Made by a program: the position numbers and the translations under genes | Notes under the pieces: model-generated | The model's database searches: none | Seen by the model: only the letters and a program-made list of their open reading frames with translations | What the model was told of the DNA's origin: nothing | DNA from: Heliocidaris erythrogramma | Taxonomy: Eukaryota > Echinodermata > Echinoidea > Camarodonta > Echinometridae | Assembly (NCBI GenBank): GCA_025617745.1 | Contig: CM046869.1 | Coordinates: 13,473,168-13,537,167 of the forward strand | Direction of reading: 5' to 3' | DNA length: 64,000 nucleotides | Shown: one piece after another, positions 59,401-64,000 of the stretch | How the letters are laid out: the number at the start of each line of letters is the position of its first letter | Position numbering within the stretch: position 1 is the stretch's first letter

Positions 59401-59613
59401 AAACTTCTTAGTGACGTGTTTATCAATATCATGTTTATGATGTATCAGTTTACGCACCTTTAAGATCATATCGCGTAGGAAATGCATTTCTGCTGCTCCG
59501 TCAAGCATGCCATGGATGATAATAACCGGCTTATAGCCTTTGGTGGCAACGAGCAGAGTCGTGAACAGAAGAAAAATACGAGAAATCGTAGTTGACATGG
59601 TTGAAGTCTCCAT
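34136..59613 (-). CDS. PPT2: Palmitoyl-protein thioesterase 2 (PPT2) gene, nine coding exons
   Basis: This is a lysosomal alpha/beta-hydrolase thioesterase that removes fatty acyl groups from thioesters. Joining nine exons (59458-59613, 53950-54103, 49247-49342, 45982-46030, 43559-43617, 41612-41695, 40146-40230, 34588-34645, 34136-34279) gives 885 nt, 294 residues plus stop. Every junction is GT-AG and every phase agrees. Residues 13-25 form a hydrophobic signal peptide, followed by YKPVIIIHG near the mature N-terminus. The nucleophile elbow CFSQGG holds Ser102, GGPDDG holds the acid (Asp218 or Asp219), and His275 lies in GVNHTFW. Sequons at N58, N90, N191, N196, N274 and N281 fit a lysosomal glycoprotein. 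Length is close to the vertebrate protein (about 300). Identity comes from recalled family motifs, not a search. Oddities are the minisatellite across the exon 2 donor and the LINE in intron 7. Confidence 0.93.
34588..34645 (-). CDS. PPT2: PPT2 exon 8, 58 bp
   Basis: It runs from GTTACAG|TCAG to CAAGAG|GTAAGA and encodes [19 protein letters not shown], aligned with the FFGFYD...EMEEQ segment. A second AG four bases downstream would break the frame, so the first is used. Phase is 2 in and 0 out. Confidence 0.85.
36037..36801 (+). CDS. LINE ORF1 protein, coiled-coil RNA-binding, 254 aa
   Basis: The ORF1 protein binds element RNA in the retrotransposition particle. Residues about 45-105 are a heptad-rich coiled coil ([18 protein letters not shown]). 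An RRM-like region follows with [21 protein letters not shown] and [17 protein letters not shown]. The C-terminal part has IFINENL and [13 protein letters not shown], as in many LINE ORF1 (transposase_22-like) proteins. No CCHC knuckle is seen. It has no internal stop and ends 46 bp before ORF2. Confidence 0.88.
   Translation: MPPKKTSPQIGPDALSVLKDEISKLSSSLNNKLSLLESIANKVREGQAGIVESISFLDEKYEELKKTTERLEKENEELKANNKKLNQKVDDLDNEVRDLDQYHRRVNLEIAGIPEQKDEKPEVIALQVAKRVDPAITERDIDIAHRIGSPKNRQARPIIVRFSNRRSRNAVYEGRRKLKGVSTKDVGVHGAPGKIFINENLIPATRALIGEVNVARRKAGFKFLWTYNGKIYLRKNEKESPVIVHTRADIAKIK
36848..39850 (+). CDS. LINE ORF2 protein: endonuclease and reverse transcriptase, 1000 aa
   Basis: It nicks target DNA and copies the element RNA at the nick. 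The N-terminal APE-type endonuclease (about residues 50-265) shows N57 in HINIRS, E87 in GLSEVW, Y158 in GVIYRKP, D191/N193 in GDFNIN, D234-H235 and D256-H257 in ISDHLP. The reverse transcriptase (about 530-810) has D638 in FIDFAKAFD, then IPQGSVLG, and FADD at 725-728. All expected catalytic residues are present and the frame is open throughout. One oddity is GSVLGLTLF, where related elements usually have GSVLGPLLF. The C-terminal 190 residues carry the usual thumb-like region. It may be recently active. Confidence 0.93.
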   Translation: MFDPNSNDTDVSQIPTTIDDIGINDPFTVTNSQISPNNFNVTMEELFLSSLNVSHINIRSLNRNYNAFRELYEDEFKSKFNIIGLSEVWNVREPNQFNMTGYNLELQCRTNQRGGGVGVYIHSSLTYSRIPTLSLNNAESLWMQVYIQNTKITVGVIYRKPDSNFEDFKAEFNSLLQNMNLDRNRCIILGDFNINLLTGNEKTNDFLYMTECFGMRQLISSPTRISNTSSSLIDHIYSNISSYHIQSGCIEVGISDHLPVYGIFENFASTTKKKTFTYRNYRKFSLESFRDELNDVQWLDVYECIDPNEAYNKFLTLFLNICDKHAPIETKSAVSKKNSKPWITRAIKKSISKKHKLYSKVLKSHYEKESVEKYKRYRNILTTVLRSAKQMYFNELFERDKTNSKKTWKHINNLLDKRNTSKKDTKVFELCKVDSDGAINTVTEPTDIANVFNDFFVNVGQKLAKKIKDSNLSYDHYLGTRQSSTFFFSPITNSEIRDTILNLDQNKACGYDDLPAKLLVAAVDFVSEPLSYILNTSFTSGIFPDRLKIASVTPIFKKGTKNLPGNYRPISILPIISKVFEKLVNSRLMKFLEKNGILYQHQYGFRHGYSTKLSLVNLLNQITQHTDNGSVTVGVFIDFAKAFDTIDHSILEKKLNHYGIRGISLQWFKNYLSHRYQFVCYDGIKSTRKKIECGIPQGSVLGLTLFLLYINDLPNSSTYFNFRLFADDSNLFHTFHPGESSIDLSAISRNLMDISAWCSTNKLTINIDKTNYILFRNKRRKYTLSGHLSIDDKNIQSVDSASFIGICIDQNLDWKKHISNVCKTISKKIGILYRIRHFVSKKILTMLYNAFILPHIIYGLEVWGAANKTFLNPLLILQKRIVRMISFKGLWHHTAQLFINLQILDIFKQYRYVIGMLIFDLINDRLPHKFSDYFSFINHSYQTRCRENCNLKVIKIRTNVGKQSISYSGPITWNQLPTGLRSINSRRSFSRQLKKIILCQ
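40146..40230 (-). CDS. PPT2: PPT2 exon 7: catalytic acid segment
   Basis: It runs from GTTTTCAG|AATGG to CAAG|GTAAGT and encodes [19 protein letters not shown] then GVITPWQS. The [11 protein letters not shown] block is nearly invariant in PPT2 and carries the catalytic Asp. The donor is about 31 bp from the 3' tail of an antisense LINE. Confidence 0.92.
40713..41349. mobile_element. TIR element with internal AGGTCA-rich repeats, copy A
   Basis: Ends TTTATGCCTCCGCC and GGCGGAGGCATAAA. It has two internal repeats of about 143 bp containing TGACCTTTGACCTTGAGACC. Confidence 0.88.
41352..41502. mobile_element. MITE of the GGCCCTGTTTCATAAAAC type
   Basis: GGGCCCTGTTTCATAAAACTTG and CAAGTTTTATGAAACAGGTCCC ends with the shared GCTACTGAAATCC core. 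Confidence 0.85.
41612..41695 (-). CDS. PPT2: PPT2 exon 6, 84 bp
   Basis: It runs from TTTCAG|ATCCAT to CAAC|GTGAGT and encodes [19 protein letters not shown] followed by two N-glycosylation sequons (NQS, NES). It matches the D-P-x-H...S-x-F-L-A-x-(I/L)-N segment of the family. Confidence 0.88.
41769..42074. mobile_element. 306-bp TTAA-flanked MITE
   Basis: TTAA|CCTTTTAGTCACT and GTGCTAAAAGG|TTAA ends. It starts 74 bp from the acceptor side of PPT2 exon 6. Confidence 0.85.
42122..42325. mobile_element. hAT-type MITE, target duplication ATACTATG
   Basis: CAGTGGCATATCTAGG and CCTAGATACACCACTG ends with ATACTATG on both sides. Confidence 0.92.
42985..43457. mobile_element. 473-bp foldback element
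   Basis: Ends TACACAGTGGCCCAGAAAG and CTTTCTAGGACACCCTGTA. The arms run more than 100 bp (CTTGAGATCTGCAATTTAAAC against its complement). Confidence 0.85.
43559..43617 (-). CDS. PPT2: PPT2 exon 5, 59 bp
   Basis: It runs from TACTAG|GGTGTG to AATG|GTAAGT and encodes [19 protein letters not shown]. This aligns with the (I/V)CY...CNYW block of PPT2. Phase is 2 in and 1 out, matching its neighbours. A foldback transposon (42985-43457) lies about 100 bp downstream in intron 5. Confidence 0.85.
44765..45186. mobile_element. 422-bp piggyBac-type MITE
   Basis: TTAA|CCCTTTC and GAAAGGG|TTAA ends. In PPT2 intron 4. Confidence 0.88.
45808..45855. repeat. (AAT)n/(ATT)n microsatellite
   Basis: Self-complementary triplet run. 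Confidence 0.92.
45982..46030 (-). CDS. PPT2: PPT2 exon 4, 49 bp
   Basis: A small exon, TTTCAG|ATACAA to TACAG|GTGAGC, encoding [17 protein letters not shown] across its two splice junctions. It aligns with the D-T-x-Y segment that follows QMGQ(Y/F)G in PPT2. A foldback repeat (46088-46226) starts about 58 bp beyond its acceptor. Confidence 0.85.
46088..46226. mobile_element. Foldback MITE beside PPT2 exon 4
   Basis: GCGTTTCATCAACCGTCATA and ATGGTTTGATGAAATGATGC arms; ACAAGTTCGCCAACATCCCA is inverted in the interior. Confidence 0.85.
47448..47510. repeat. (TTTA)n followed by poly-T and poly-G
   Basis: Simple repeat within a remnant of a TIR element whose GGGTGGCGATCCTGGG end lies near 46785. 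Confidence 0.88.
47510..49240. other. PPT2 intron 3 DNA without clear features
   Basis: I see only a possible TIR-element remnant near 48720 (ATCCTGGATCCACC). Confidence 0.5.
49247..49342 (-). CDS. PPT2: PPT2 exon 3: GGLMCRAL helix and SSPQMGQFG loop
   Basis: It is 96 bp, phase 1 in and phase 1 out (TCTTATAG|GT, GGAG|GTGAGA). It completes the CFSQGG elbow and encodes [15 protein letters not shown] then [11 protein letters not shown]. Both segments match the expected PPT2 order right after the nucleophile. Confidence 0.9.
49490..50660. mobile_element. Degenerate AGGTCA-rich repeat split by a MITE
   Basis: TTTGACCTTTGACCTACATG segments occur on both sides of the TTAA MITE at 49886-50539. It is related to 40713 and 52009, diverged. 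Confidence 0.65.
49886..50539. mobile_element. TTAA-flanked MITE, copy 2, inverted
   Basis: 654 bp, same family as 17842-18485. It lies in PPT2 intron 3's upstream neighbour (intron 2) and splits an older repeat. Confidence 0.92.
50711..51400. mobile_element. 690-bp TIR element
   Basis: GGTGGTATTCTTAAAAATG and AACATTTTTCAGAATACCA ends are inverted. No ORF. Confidence 0.75.
52009..53180. mobile_element. Same TIR element, copy B, six internal repeats
   Basis: Ends TTTATGCCTCCGCC and GGCAGAGGCATAAA. Six 143-151-bp repeats each hold CTAATCAGTTCATCGTCCCT and TGACCTTTGACC motifs. In PPT2 intron 2, starting 770 bp from the exon 2 donor. Confidence 0.9.
53435..53581. mobile_element. 147-bp TTAA-flanked MITE next to the minisatellite
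   Basis: TTAA|CCCATGG and CCATGGG|TTAA ends, abutting the downstream end of the 54-bp array. Confidence 0.8.
53588..53999 (-). repeat. 54-bp minisatellite repeating the exon 2 end and splice donor
   Basis: Seven near-identical 54-bp units are visible on the minus strand, each containing TGCTTCTCACAAG|GTAAGA. Donors fall at exact 54-bp steps, the exon-intron boundary being at 53950, 53896, 53842, 53788, 53734, 53680 and 53626. The most upstream unit is the genuine exon 2 end; an eighth partial unit ends near 53588 against a TTAA-flanked MITE. Each unit is 18 open codons (about [18 protein letters not shown]). Confidence 0.95.
53950..54103 (-). CDS. PPT2: PPT2 exon 2: HPGTN segment to the nucleophile serine
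   Basis: The acceptor is TTGTCAG|GCACAT. The exon encodes [15 protein letters not shown] at its start and [11 protein letters not shown] at its end, in phase 0 to phase 1. The end given here is the first of seven identical donors (CACAAG|GTAAGA). It yields the usual family length. The six downstream donors lie in 54-bp repeats that stay open in frame, so longer exon forms are possible. Confidence 0.88.
54743..56418. mobile_element. 1.68-kb Tc1-like foldback with coding-like arms
   Basis: Ends TACATTTAACAACAAAATTA and its inverse (TTTTGTTGTTAACTGTA) are of Tc1/mariner type. Long arms (to about 55160 and from about 55965) are inverted copies. Each arm has a related reading frame: on plus near 55995-56125 and on minus near 55030-55110 both encode [10 protein letters not shown] then RYWPDI. 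No DDE transposase is recognisable in the centre. Confidence 0.78.
56654..57235. repeat. CGCTATTCATAAGGACC repeat tract
   Basis: Direct and inverted copies of this 17-mer on both sides of the MITE suggest an older foldback element. Confidence 0.75.
56696..57055. mobile_element. 360-bp mariner-type MITE rich in CCTATAGG
   Basis: TA|CCCAGGTC and GACCTGGG|TA ends. The interior repeats CCCATAGAA and CCTATAGG. It is inserted in a CGCTATTCATAAGGACC repeat (56654-57235). Confidence 0.88.
57864..58306. mobile_element. 443-bp foldback with internal repeats, 8-bp target duplication
   Basis: Ends ACGGAAGCTTATAAGTGC and GCACTTATAAGCTTCCGT are flanked by AAAAACCT on both sides. The interior has both orientations of AAGTCGACTTGCCGAGTT and CGTCTTCTTGTC at about 65-70-bp spacing. 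Confidence 0.92.
58310..59457. other. Proximal PPT2 intron 1, little repeat content
   Basis: No exon seen. It contains GTCACGTGAA at 58491-58500. Confidence 0.5.
59458..59613 (-). CDS. PPT2: PPT2 exon 1: start codon, signal peptide, first strand
   Basis: It has 52 codons and ends AAG|GTGCGT in phase 0. The ATG at 59613 was chosen because it is followed by a short polar stretch, a hydrophobic core ([11 protein letters not shown]) and then [14 protein letters not shown], the first strand and oxyanion loop expected of PPT2. Reading on past the donor diverges from the family and soon stops. Confidence 0.9.
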
Positions 59614-59949
59614 ATCTGCACTGGCTGGATCACAACACTAGAGAGCGGGTCTGCGGGGAGTTCAGGCAGCAGGAAGAACGATTGAACGCAATGCCGGGTC
59701 GGGGCTCGAGTTGAAATATAGCACAATAACAGTTTTTTCGCAGTCAACTCAACAGGGATTGATCAGTTACACACAAAACTGTCAAGGGCAACTATTCATT
59801 TACAATATGCCTAGTTGCCTACTAATATTATTATTAGCAGCTAGCAGTAGCAGAGCCAGAATCTAGCCTCTAGCCTACGAGAGCAAAAAACGGAGATCAA
59901 ATACAAACCAATGTCGTGACGTCGTTGCTGCATGTATGCATTATTATCG

Positions 59950-59957
59950 CACGTGAC
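59950..59957. promoter_or_regulatory. Possible CLEAR/E-box (CACGTGAC) upstream of PPT2
   Basis: CACGTGAC lies about 340 bp upstream of the PPT2 ATG, in a GC-richer patch that probably holds the promoter. TFEB-type factors bind GTCACGTGAC at lysosomal genes in vertebrates. A second near-match, GTCACGTGAA at 58491-58500, lies in intron 1. The role is inferred. Confidence 0.3.
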
Positions 59958-60169
59958 TATACCCGTCCGATAACCAACGACCAATCAAAACGGGCCAAAA
60001 CTATCCACGCCCATTGCAGTAATTATACTCATATGATAAAGCTTGCAGCATGCATGCAGAAAATGGTGAATGCAACATTCACAGAATAGATTCCCAACAC
60101 AGAACTCAGTGACAGTGATTTCCTGTGAAGCGCCGCGCCGTTGGTAAATTTATTATTTAGCTCAATTAT

Positions 60170-60460
60170 TTTATTATTTATATATAATGAATAATGTGAA
60201 ACCATTATCTATAAATAATGGAATTGCAAAGTTCATTATTTATATATAATTAATATTGTGTAACCATTATTTATAAATAATAGAAATTCCAAAATTCATT
60301 ATTTATATATAATTAATGAACAGAGGGTGTGAAATCATTATTCATCTATAATGGAAATTGTTAACTTTTATTATTTATATAAAATGAATAATGTGAAACC
60401 ATTATTTATAAAACAATGGAAATTGCAAAATTCATTATTTTTATATAATTAATATTCACT
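60170..60460. repeat. AT-rich minisatellite, about 63-bp units, 4.5 copies
   Basis: Units begin ATTATTTATATATAAT and include AACCATTATTTATAAATAAT. It lies about 560 bp upstream of the PPT2 ATG. Confidence 0.88.
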
Positions 60461-61073
60461 GGCCTAAACAAGGGGCACCGGGGGGCCACCCCCCCCCCTC
60501 TATTCAGCCACTAAAAAAAAAAGCGAGTGCGAAAAAGTGGGGGAAGTGCGAGAAAAAGGCCTAAAAAGGCCATTATCTGGCTGTCAAAATTTGCTAAAAC
60601 ATCAAAGTTTTCGCGCTTCACGCTCGAAAGGGGGAAATAACTCACCTCCGGCCCTGCACCCACCCCTGCCTTTACCATGTGTCGACCCGGGGGGGGGGGG
60701 GGGGAGGGGATATATATAAAAAGAAATTGAGGTGGGGGATAGCCTGTATTATCACCCCCAATATTTTTGGATAAAATAAATAAGAATTATGATACATTAA
60801 CTTATAACTAATAATTATCCAAACTCTGTTTGATCTTGAAATACCATCACAATCTTTAATGATTAGAAGTAAGGAAATAAGAAATGCCATAATTTCAATG
60901 CGAAAATATCGAAGAAAATTTGTTCGCTCGCATTGTTATTCTTAATTAAGGGGTTCCGTCCATTGGTGTAGTTTTGGGATGCTCCAAAATGCAAGTTTTA
61001 TAGACAGATTTTTGAAAAATTCCCTGATGTAGGAGGGGGATACTCCTTCCCACTCCCACTCATTCTCTTCGCT

Positions 61074-61789
61074 CAGTGGTGTATCTCGGGGGCAGGGGGC
61101 ACGTGCACCGAGCAGCACTTGGAGGGGGCGCAAAAAATGCGGAGAGAAAGAAAAATAGGGGGAAATGAAGAAATATAATCTACGGATCACGCGCCCCAAA
61201 TCCACAGGGTAAATGCACAAGAAATCTAGTTTTTGAAAGTTTGGAATGAGAATATTTTCCAAAGCTCGGTCGCTTTGCTCCCTCGCATATTATTTTTCTT
61301 TCAGGATTTCGCTCCCCCAGTATATAGTTCTTAAATAGCTTAAAGGGTTCAAAGAGTTTGAAAAAAAAGGTGTAATTGCTTTGCTCGCTATATCATGTAA
61401 GTTTCATATTGCGCTCCTAACATATAGGATAAAGTGTATAAAACAGCATTAATTTTGCAAAGGTTCAACTTTTGAAAGCAATCTCAACTTCAGGTCGCCT
61501 TGCTGAATTTCTCGACTCTTTCTCAAGCCTATAGGGTTTTCGTTAGTTCTGCTCCCGATTGTAGAAGTGAGTGAATAGAAAACCGTTTATCAATGTATAA
61601 AATTCGAGCTTCGCTACTGCTCAACTGCGGTGGTCAAATGCAAAATTTCCTGGGTAAAATGCACAAGAGAATGCGTTTTTTAGGGTTAAAATTTGAAACA
61701 TTTGTACAATAACGTGATAAGTTTGGGGCGGGGGTGCAGAACTTTATAGTTTGCCCAATGCAGGGTGCCCATCCCTAGATACGCCACTG
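61074..61789. mobile_element. hAT-type element, target duplication CTTCGCT
   Basis: CAGTGGTGTATCTCGGG and CCCTAGATACGCCACTG ends. Seven of eight flanking bases match (NCTTCGCT). 716 bp without a credible ORF. Confidence 0.85.
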
Positions 61790-62126
61790 GCTTCGCTAAG
61801 CTCGCACGTGAAATGTTGCGTCCAAATAATTGAAAAGCAGTCCGGGCGTCGAACTATAACTTTCCGCCTAAAAAAATGGTTTGCTATACAAGCCGTTATC
61901 TTTCTCTCAAATTTGCTAAAAATCAGAGATTTCGCGCGGGAAGGGGGAAACACCCCCTCCCTGCACCAACCCCTGTAACATACAGTGCATGCAGTATTGC
62001 GTCCAAAATAACTGATAAGCAGCCAGGGCGTCGAACTAACATGCCGCCTGAAAAAGGGTATATACTAAAACGTTATTTATAAATAATTTTATCTTTAATG
62101 TCATTAGGCTCACGTATATATAAATA

Positions 62127-62333
62127 ATTGTGGCGTATCCAGGATTTCCCAATAGGGGGGGGGGGCGCCAGGAATTATTGATCGCCGTCATGGGGGAGGG
62201 GTCTTTGGAAAAATTTTGCCTCTGAAGAAGGGCTGAGATGCAAAATAGTGCAACATGTGACCAATTTTGAAGCCTATTTAATGAACAATATTTTCAGTTG
62301 GTATTGTTGCGCCCCCCCCCCCTGGATACGCCA
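62127..62333. mobile_element. hAT-like MITE, same TIR family
   Basis: GTGGCGTATCCAGG and CCTGGATACGCCAC ends are inverted; no clear target duplication. Confidence 0.75.
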
Positions 62334-62410
62334 CTGTAGGCCTATCCATGGAATCTCAGCTAGACATGTTATTGAAGCTGCTTCCCAGCCCGGATCACAG
62401 CTCCCCGCCG

Positions 62411-63302
62411 TTAAAGGAGAATTAACCTCAAACAATAAAGACGATAGTGTTAAAAGGTGTTATTTATTCCTACTTGTTAGACTATATGGCTTTGCGTCAA
62501 AATATACGAGATCGATACGAATCAAGATTTTCTGAGCAAAATTTATCATTTACTAGCAATACATGGGGGCTGCCATTTTTTTTATGTGTACAAGAAGATT
62601 TTCTTAATCCAAATGCCCAATTGCCTTTTTCAAAATTAAAAACCCATTTGAGATTAAAAATATAGGACAAATATGTCGATTTATATTTAAACTGAAGATT
62701 TCCTTATATATTTCTGTTGAAAAGCGATATTCGCTTAATAGAAATCTATTTCCTCGATACTGGACGTATGGGACGGAGCAAATTAATTCAAATTTTATGG
62801 ATGCTTCTTCCCTGAGCATCTATAGCGGCAAACTATGCATTCACCTGCTTTCGGATAATGGGACTTGAAAAGTCAGAATGCATGCTGCATATATTATGTT
62901 CTGCTCTGTTTGGCAAACCCAAGAAAATAGATTTTTGTTAAGCAAAACCAGACAATTTAAAAGTATCATTATAAAGATTTAATTTTTATAATATATGTAA
63001 ACACCCACTTTATATTTTTCGTCACAGATGGGATTTTAGGTAATGAAGAAAATCAATTTACGTCTTGGATTCAAAATATCTTCCTGACTGGAACATTTCT
63101 CAGTGGTTCATGTACAACTCCAAATCAGCAAGAAAATGGCAGCCCCCATGTAAATGAGTAGGAGACGATACCGGGTGTTGGAATATCTTTATTTATACCC
63201 TTTTCTGATATCTTATTAGAAAATGATTTAGGCCAATAAGTAGGAATATATTACACCTTCCAATATAAGTAAATTTGTAATCAGGGGTTAATTCTCCTTT
63301 AA
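62411..63302. mobile_element. TTAA-flanked MITE, diverged copy 3
   Basis: 892 bp with TTAA|AGGAGAATTAACC and GGTTAATTCTCC|TTTAA-type ends. It keeps ATGGCAGCCCCCATG and GAGACGATACCG segments seen in the other copies. Confidence 0.8.
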
Positions 63303-63836
63303 TATTCTCACATTCCATAATATCTTTCGATCAGATACTCTGCCTGTTCCCTCTTCTCTCTGCCCTTTCCCCTCAATTCTAAGTAATATCTAAAGTCATT
63401 TGATTTATATAAATAATCTTAATGATATTAAACCGATTATTAAAAAAACGAGTGCAGATAAAGGTTACATGAAATGAACCATTATTTATCCGACAAATTG
63501 AGCTGAGGTTATGTTCGGGCATGTCATCCAGATCTTTAAATGTCCGACTGTAAACTGGTGTTGCTGATCGAAATTTTTTTCCACCTTATCTAACTTTGCT
63601 TCTTGTTGATATTTGTTTTCTTTTTAATCATGCTTAATTCTTAATGGATTTAAATAACCAACTTTTTTCAAACAGTCTGTATTAAAAAATATGATCATGT
63701 TGGTAAAGTTATTTCCTTGAACAGAATCAATACCTTCTACTCTTAATCTCCTTGAATGGAATTAATTTCTTGAAACTTTCACCTTTACAGGTACTAACAA
63801 TCTCTAAGCTTTTTGGTAACCCCCCCCCCCCCTCCA

Positions 63837-63910
63837 TTCTCTCTCTCTCTCTCTGCCTGCCTGTCTGTCTCTCTCTCTGTGTCTGTCTGTCTGTCTCTCT
63901 CTCTCTCGGT
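63837..63910. repeat. (CT)n/(CTGT)n microsatellite
   Basis: Compound simple repeat after a poly-C run. Confidence 0.93.
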
Positions 63911-64000
63911 TTAAGAACAGTTAAAAGTCTACATGGATGTAATTTAATCTTTAAACTAATTTTCTCTGTATCTCTCTCAGTGAAATGTTAGGTGTAATAT

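Overview
This is animal nuclear DNA, most likely from a marine invertebrate and probably an echinoderm such as a sea urchin. That guess rests on three things: short exons scattered through long AT-rich introns, very many small inverted-repeat transposons, and frequent TACATGTA-type motifs with poly-C/poly-G runs. No bacterial, organellar or viral gene organisation is visible.

Gene 1 (34136-59613, minus strand) is a complete nine-exon palmitoyl-protein thioesterase 2 (PPT2) gene. I joined the exons by hand. All splice phases agree and give 294 residues with a signal peptide, the CFSQGG nucleophile elbow, the GGPDDG motif and the final His. Its exon 2 splice donor lies inside a 54-bp minisatellite, so the exon end and donor occur seven times in tandem. 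Intron 7 contains a LINE of the jockey/CR1 group (about 35650-40114, plus strand) with both ORFs open. Its 3' tail ends about 31 bp from the exon 7 donor.

Gene 2 (firm part 13531-22838, minus strand) starts downstream of PPT2 on the same strand. Ten phase-compatible exons encode a secreted or membrane-anchored ectodomain with a signal peptide. I do not recognise it with certainty; the spacing of its motifs loosely recalls CatSper auxiliary subunits. Exons near 5 kb may belong to its 3' part.

The rest is transposon-rich. It holds TTAA-flanked MITEs (several families), hAT-type elements with 8-bp target duplications, TA-flanked mariner-type MITEs, a Tc1-like foldback with coding-like arms, a tRNA-derived SINE and LINE 3' fragments. 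It also holds a 1.23-kb palindrome, a TIR element carrying arrays of AGGTCA-type half-sites, several minisatellites and simple repeats. Region by region: 1-13 kb is repeats plus possible 3' exons of gene 2; 13.5-22.9 kb is gene 2; 22.9-29.7 kb is dense TIR elements and the palindrome; 30-34 kb is AT-rich and mostly featureless; 34-59.6 kb is PPT2 with repeat-filled introns; 59.6-64 kb is the PPT2 upstream region and more transposons.
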